DNA of 64,000 bases from Microbacterium sp. W4I4 (lineage in GTDB: Bacteria > Actinomycetota > Actinomycetes > Actinomycetales > Microbacteriaceae), in contig NZ_JAUSXT010000001.1 of the NCBI RefSeq assembly GCF_030816235.1, positions 3,596,001 through 3,660,000 on the forward strand, read 5' to 3'. Below, in pieces: positions 62,408 through 64,000 of the stretch (positions are counted from its first letter, which is position 1; each line of letters begins with the position of its first letter). A program made the translations under genes and the position numbers. Under the pieces are notes generated by a model. That model had not been told where the DNA came from and searched no databases. It worked only from the letters and a program-made list of their open reading frames with translations.

Positions 62408-63922
62408 ATGACCTCTCACCGCAGACTCCCCGCCCTCGCCGTGCTCGCTGTCGCGTCCCTCGCGATGGCCGGCTGCAGTGCTTCCGCCGGTGCTTCCTCC
62501 GCCGACACCACCTCCCTGACCTGGGGCTGGAACCTGCCCACCAGCTGGGATCCGGTCACCTCGACCGCCGGCTGGGACACCCACGCGCTCGCCCTGGTCT
62601 ACGACGGACTGACGCAGCTGGACACGAAGGGCGAGGTCGTGCCCGGGCTCGCCGAGAAGTGGGAGTACAGCGCGGACGGCACCGCGATCACCTTCCATCT
62701 GCGCCCGGATGCCGAGTTCAGCGACGGCACCGCGGTGGACGCGGAGGCCGTGAAGCAGAACCTCGAGCGGGGCCGCGACCAGGACAACTCCACGCTCGCC
62801 GGTCAGCTGCGCATCATCGCCGCGGTCGACGTCGTCGACGCGCACACCGTCACCGTGCACCTGGACCAGGCCGACTACCAGGTGCCGTACCTGTTCGCAG
62901 GCAAGACCGGCTTCATCGTGAACCCGACCGCCTTCGACGACGTCGCATCCCTCGCGACCCAGCCCGAGGGCTCCGGCCCCTTCGAACTGACCGAATACGT
63001 GCCGAACGCGCATGCAGACCTGGAGAAGAACGACAAGTACTGGGATGCGGATCACATCTTCATCGACGAGTTCCACGTCGTGCCGGTGACCGACGACGCC
63101 ACGGTGGTCGCAGGAGTCTCCACGGGGCAGTGGGATGTCGCCATCATCCCGCCCTCCCAGGCGCAGGCCGCCGAGACCGCGAACCTGAAGGTCGAGGAGA
63201 TCAAGGCGCTCACCGTGCGGGCGCTGGACGTGAACGGCACAGTGGCTCCCTTCGACGACCATCGGGTGCTGCAGGCGATCAGCCACGCCACAGACCGTCA
63301 GGCACTCATCGATGCGGCCTACTTCGGCAAGGGCACGCCGAACTGGCAGCCTTTTCCCGACGGATACGTCGCTCATGACCCGCAGCTCGACGACCTCTAT
63401 TCGCACGATGTCGCCGCGGCGAAGAAGCTGCTGGCCGAGGCCGGGCATCCTGACGGGCTGAAGATCGACCTGGCCCTGGGCGAAGCCGACGTCGCGCTCG
63501 CCGAGGTGCTGCAGGCGCAGTGGGCCGAGGCCGGCATCGACGTGAAGCTGAACGTGCTGGCGCCGGCGGCGATCTCGCAGAACTACGTGCAGCGCACGCA
63601 CCCGTTCGTGCTCGACAGCTACTCGGGACGCCAATCGCCGCTGCAGGGCCTCGAGGTGCTCTACGGACCCGAGGGCCTGATGAACCTCGGTCGGCAGACG
63701 CCGCAGGAGCTCACGGACGCCATCGACGCGGCCCGTGCGACCCCGACGGATGCGCCCGACTACACCGAGAAGATCCAGCACGCCGTGGAGATCGGCGTGA
63801 CCCAGCAGCCGAACACCTTCCTGTTCAGCTGGCCGCGCATCCTCGCCCACCCGGCGAAGGTGACCGGCATCCGGCACTGGCTCGACGTGCAGCGCTGGGA
63901 AGACGTGAAGGTGAAGGGCTGA
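62408..63922 (+). CDS. ABC transporter substrate-binding lipoprotein (family 5)
   Basis: 504 residues from ATG 62408; TAGCTT (62395-62400) ends 7 nt upstream, with TTGCAG at 62371-62376 as a -35 (leaderless). Lipoprotein signal with LAMAGC (Cys 23). SBP_bac_5 fold: LVYDGLTQLDTKGEVVPGLAEKW, ITFHLRPDAEFSDGT, DDHRVLQAISHATDRQAL. This family binds peptides, nickel or organic sulfur compounds. The divergent LLM/MetY operon points to organic sulfur, but this is inference. Confidence 0.92.
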   Translation: MTSHRRLPALAVLAVASLAMAGCSASAGASSADTTSLTWGWNLPTSWDPVTSTAGWDTHALALVYDGLTQLDTKGEVVPGLAEKWEYSADGTAITFHLRPDAEFSDGTAVDAEAVKQNLERGRDQDNSTLAGQLRIIAAVDVVDAHTVTVHLDQADYQVPYLFAGKTGFIVNPTAFDDVASLATQPEGSGPFELTEYVPNAHADLEKNDKYWDADHIFIDEFHVVPVTDDATVVAGVSTGQWDVAIIPPSQAQAAETANLKVEEIKALTVRALDVNGTVAPFDDHRVLQAISHATDRQALIDAAYFGKGTPNWQPFPDGYVAHDPQLDDLYSHDVAAAKKLLAEAGHPDGLKIDLALGEADVALAEVLQAQWAEAGIDVKLNVLAPAAISQNYVQRTHPFVLDSYSGRQSPLQGLEVLYGPEGLMNLGRQTPQELTDAIDAARATPTDAPDYTEKIQHAVEIGVTQQPNTFLFSWPRILAHPAKVTGIRHWLDVQRWEDVKVKG

Positions 63923-63924
63923 GC

Positions 63925-64000
63925 GTGAGCGTCGTCGCCGACGCGGGCTCCGCGCAGGCGGAGTCCCGGACGTCGGAGGATGCCGCCGCCGGCGGCCTCC
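63925..64000 (+). CDS. Start of the following ABC transporter gene (probably permease)
   Basis: GTG 63925, two nt after the binding-protein stop, opens a frame that runs to the window edge (25 codons, VSVVADAGSAQAESRT...). Only the hydrophilic start is visible; its position in a family-5 ABC operon suggests a permease, but no TM helix is in view. Confidence 0.4.
   Translation, partial: MSVVADAGSAQAESRTSEDAAAGGL

Overview
This window looks like chromosomal DNA of a high-GC actinobacterium of the family Microbacteriaceae, most likely Microbacterium. Grounds: the 16S rRNA gene at 20231-21753 reads like that genus; the proteins are of actinobacterial types (DUF3027, Lsr2, IdeR-type DtxR, nrdHIEF class Ib reductase, XPB-type helicase); GC is high; and many genes have a TANNNT -10 hexamer 6-7 nt before the start codon, so their mRNAs are probably leaderless. 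There is no phage, transposase, integron or CRISPR array. Most of the window is ordinary core genome.

Layout. 1-5.4 kb: start of a DNA repair helicase (XPB), a helicase-associated protein, cold-shock protein and DUF3027, serC, and an iron regulator (DtxR/IdeR) whose promoter carries its own type of box. 5.4-11.4 kb: M23 peptidase with a long leader, a short ORF ending inside a terminator hairpin, HNH protein, tRNA-Arg, Lsr2, a LuxR-type regulator divergent from a DUF485/solute-sodium symporter pair, and an alkyltransferase-like protein lacking the acceptor cysteine. 11.5-19.5 kb: a large SF1-helicase-like protein with degenerate ATPase motifs, a small partner, mscL, a zinc-ribbon protein, 5-formyl-THF cyclo-ligase, galU, GNAT, a membrane protein and tRNA-Ala. 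19.5-25.5 kb: one rRNA operon (16S-23S-5S) with no tRNA in the spacer.

25.5-32 kb: a small basic protein, then an IclR regulator divergent from the histidine-utilisation operon hutH-hutU-hutI-hutG. hutG is broken by one extra A. 32-37 kb: SDR protein, DUF445 protein, CsoR/RcnR-type regulator, acyl-CoA dehydrogenase-like protein, MFS transporter. 37-41 kb: nrdHIEF behind a region with candidate DnaA and NrdR sites. 41-50 kb: a methionine aminopeptidase divergent from an XRE regulator, a fatty-acid desaturase with an apparent ATC start, a membrane Ser/Thr kinase, flavodoxin-type reductase, pgi, acyltransferase, aldo/keto reductase and sulfurtransferase. 50-64 kb: membrane-anchored molybdopterin oxidoreductase, small membrane protein, a TIGR01777/DUF4166 pair, a NagZ-NamZ cell-wall sugar recycling pair, NYN-domain protein with an oxidoreductase, and a cluster that may handle organic sulfur (LLM monooxygenase, MetY, alpha/beta hydrolase, divergent ABC binding protein and the start of a following gene).

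The items that most deserve a second look are the large helicase-like protein without the Walker lysine, the cysteine-less alkyltransferase-like protein, the hutG frameshift, the possible attenuator at 6535-6656, and the hairpin over the kinase start. I found no complete new multi-gene system that I can defend from sequence alone.
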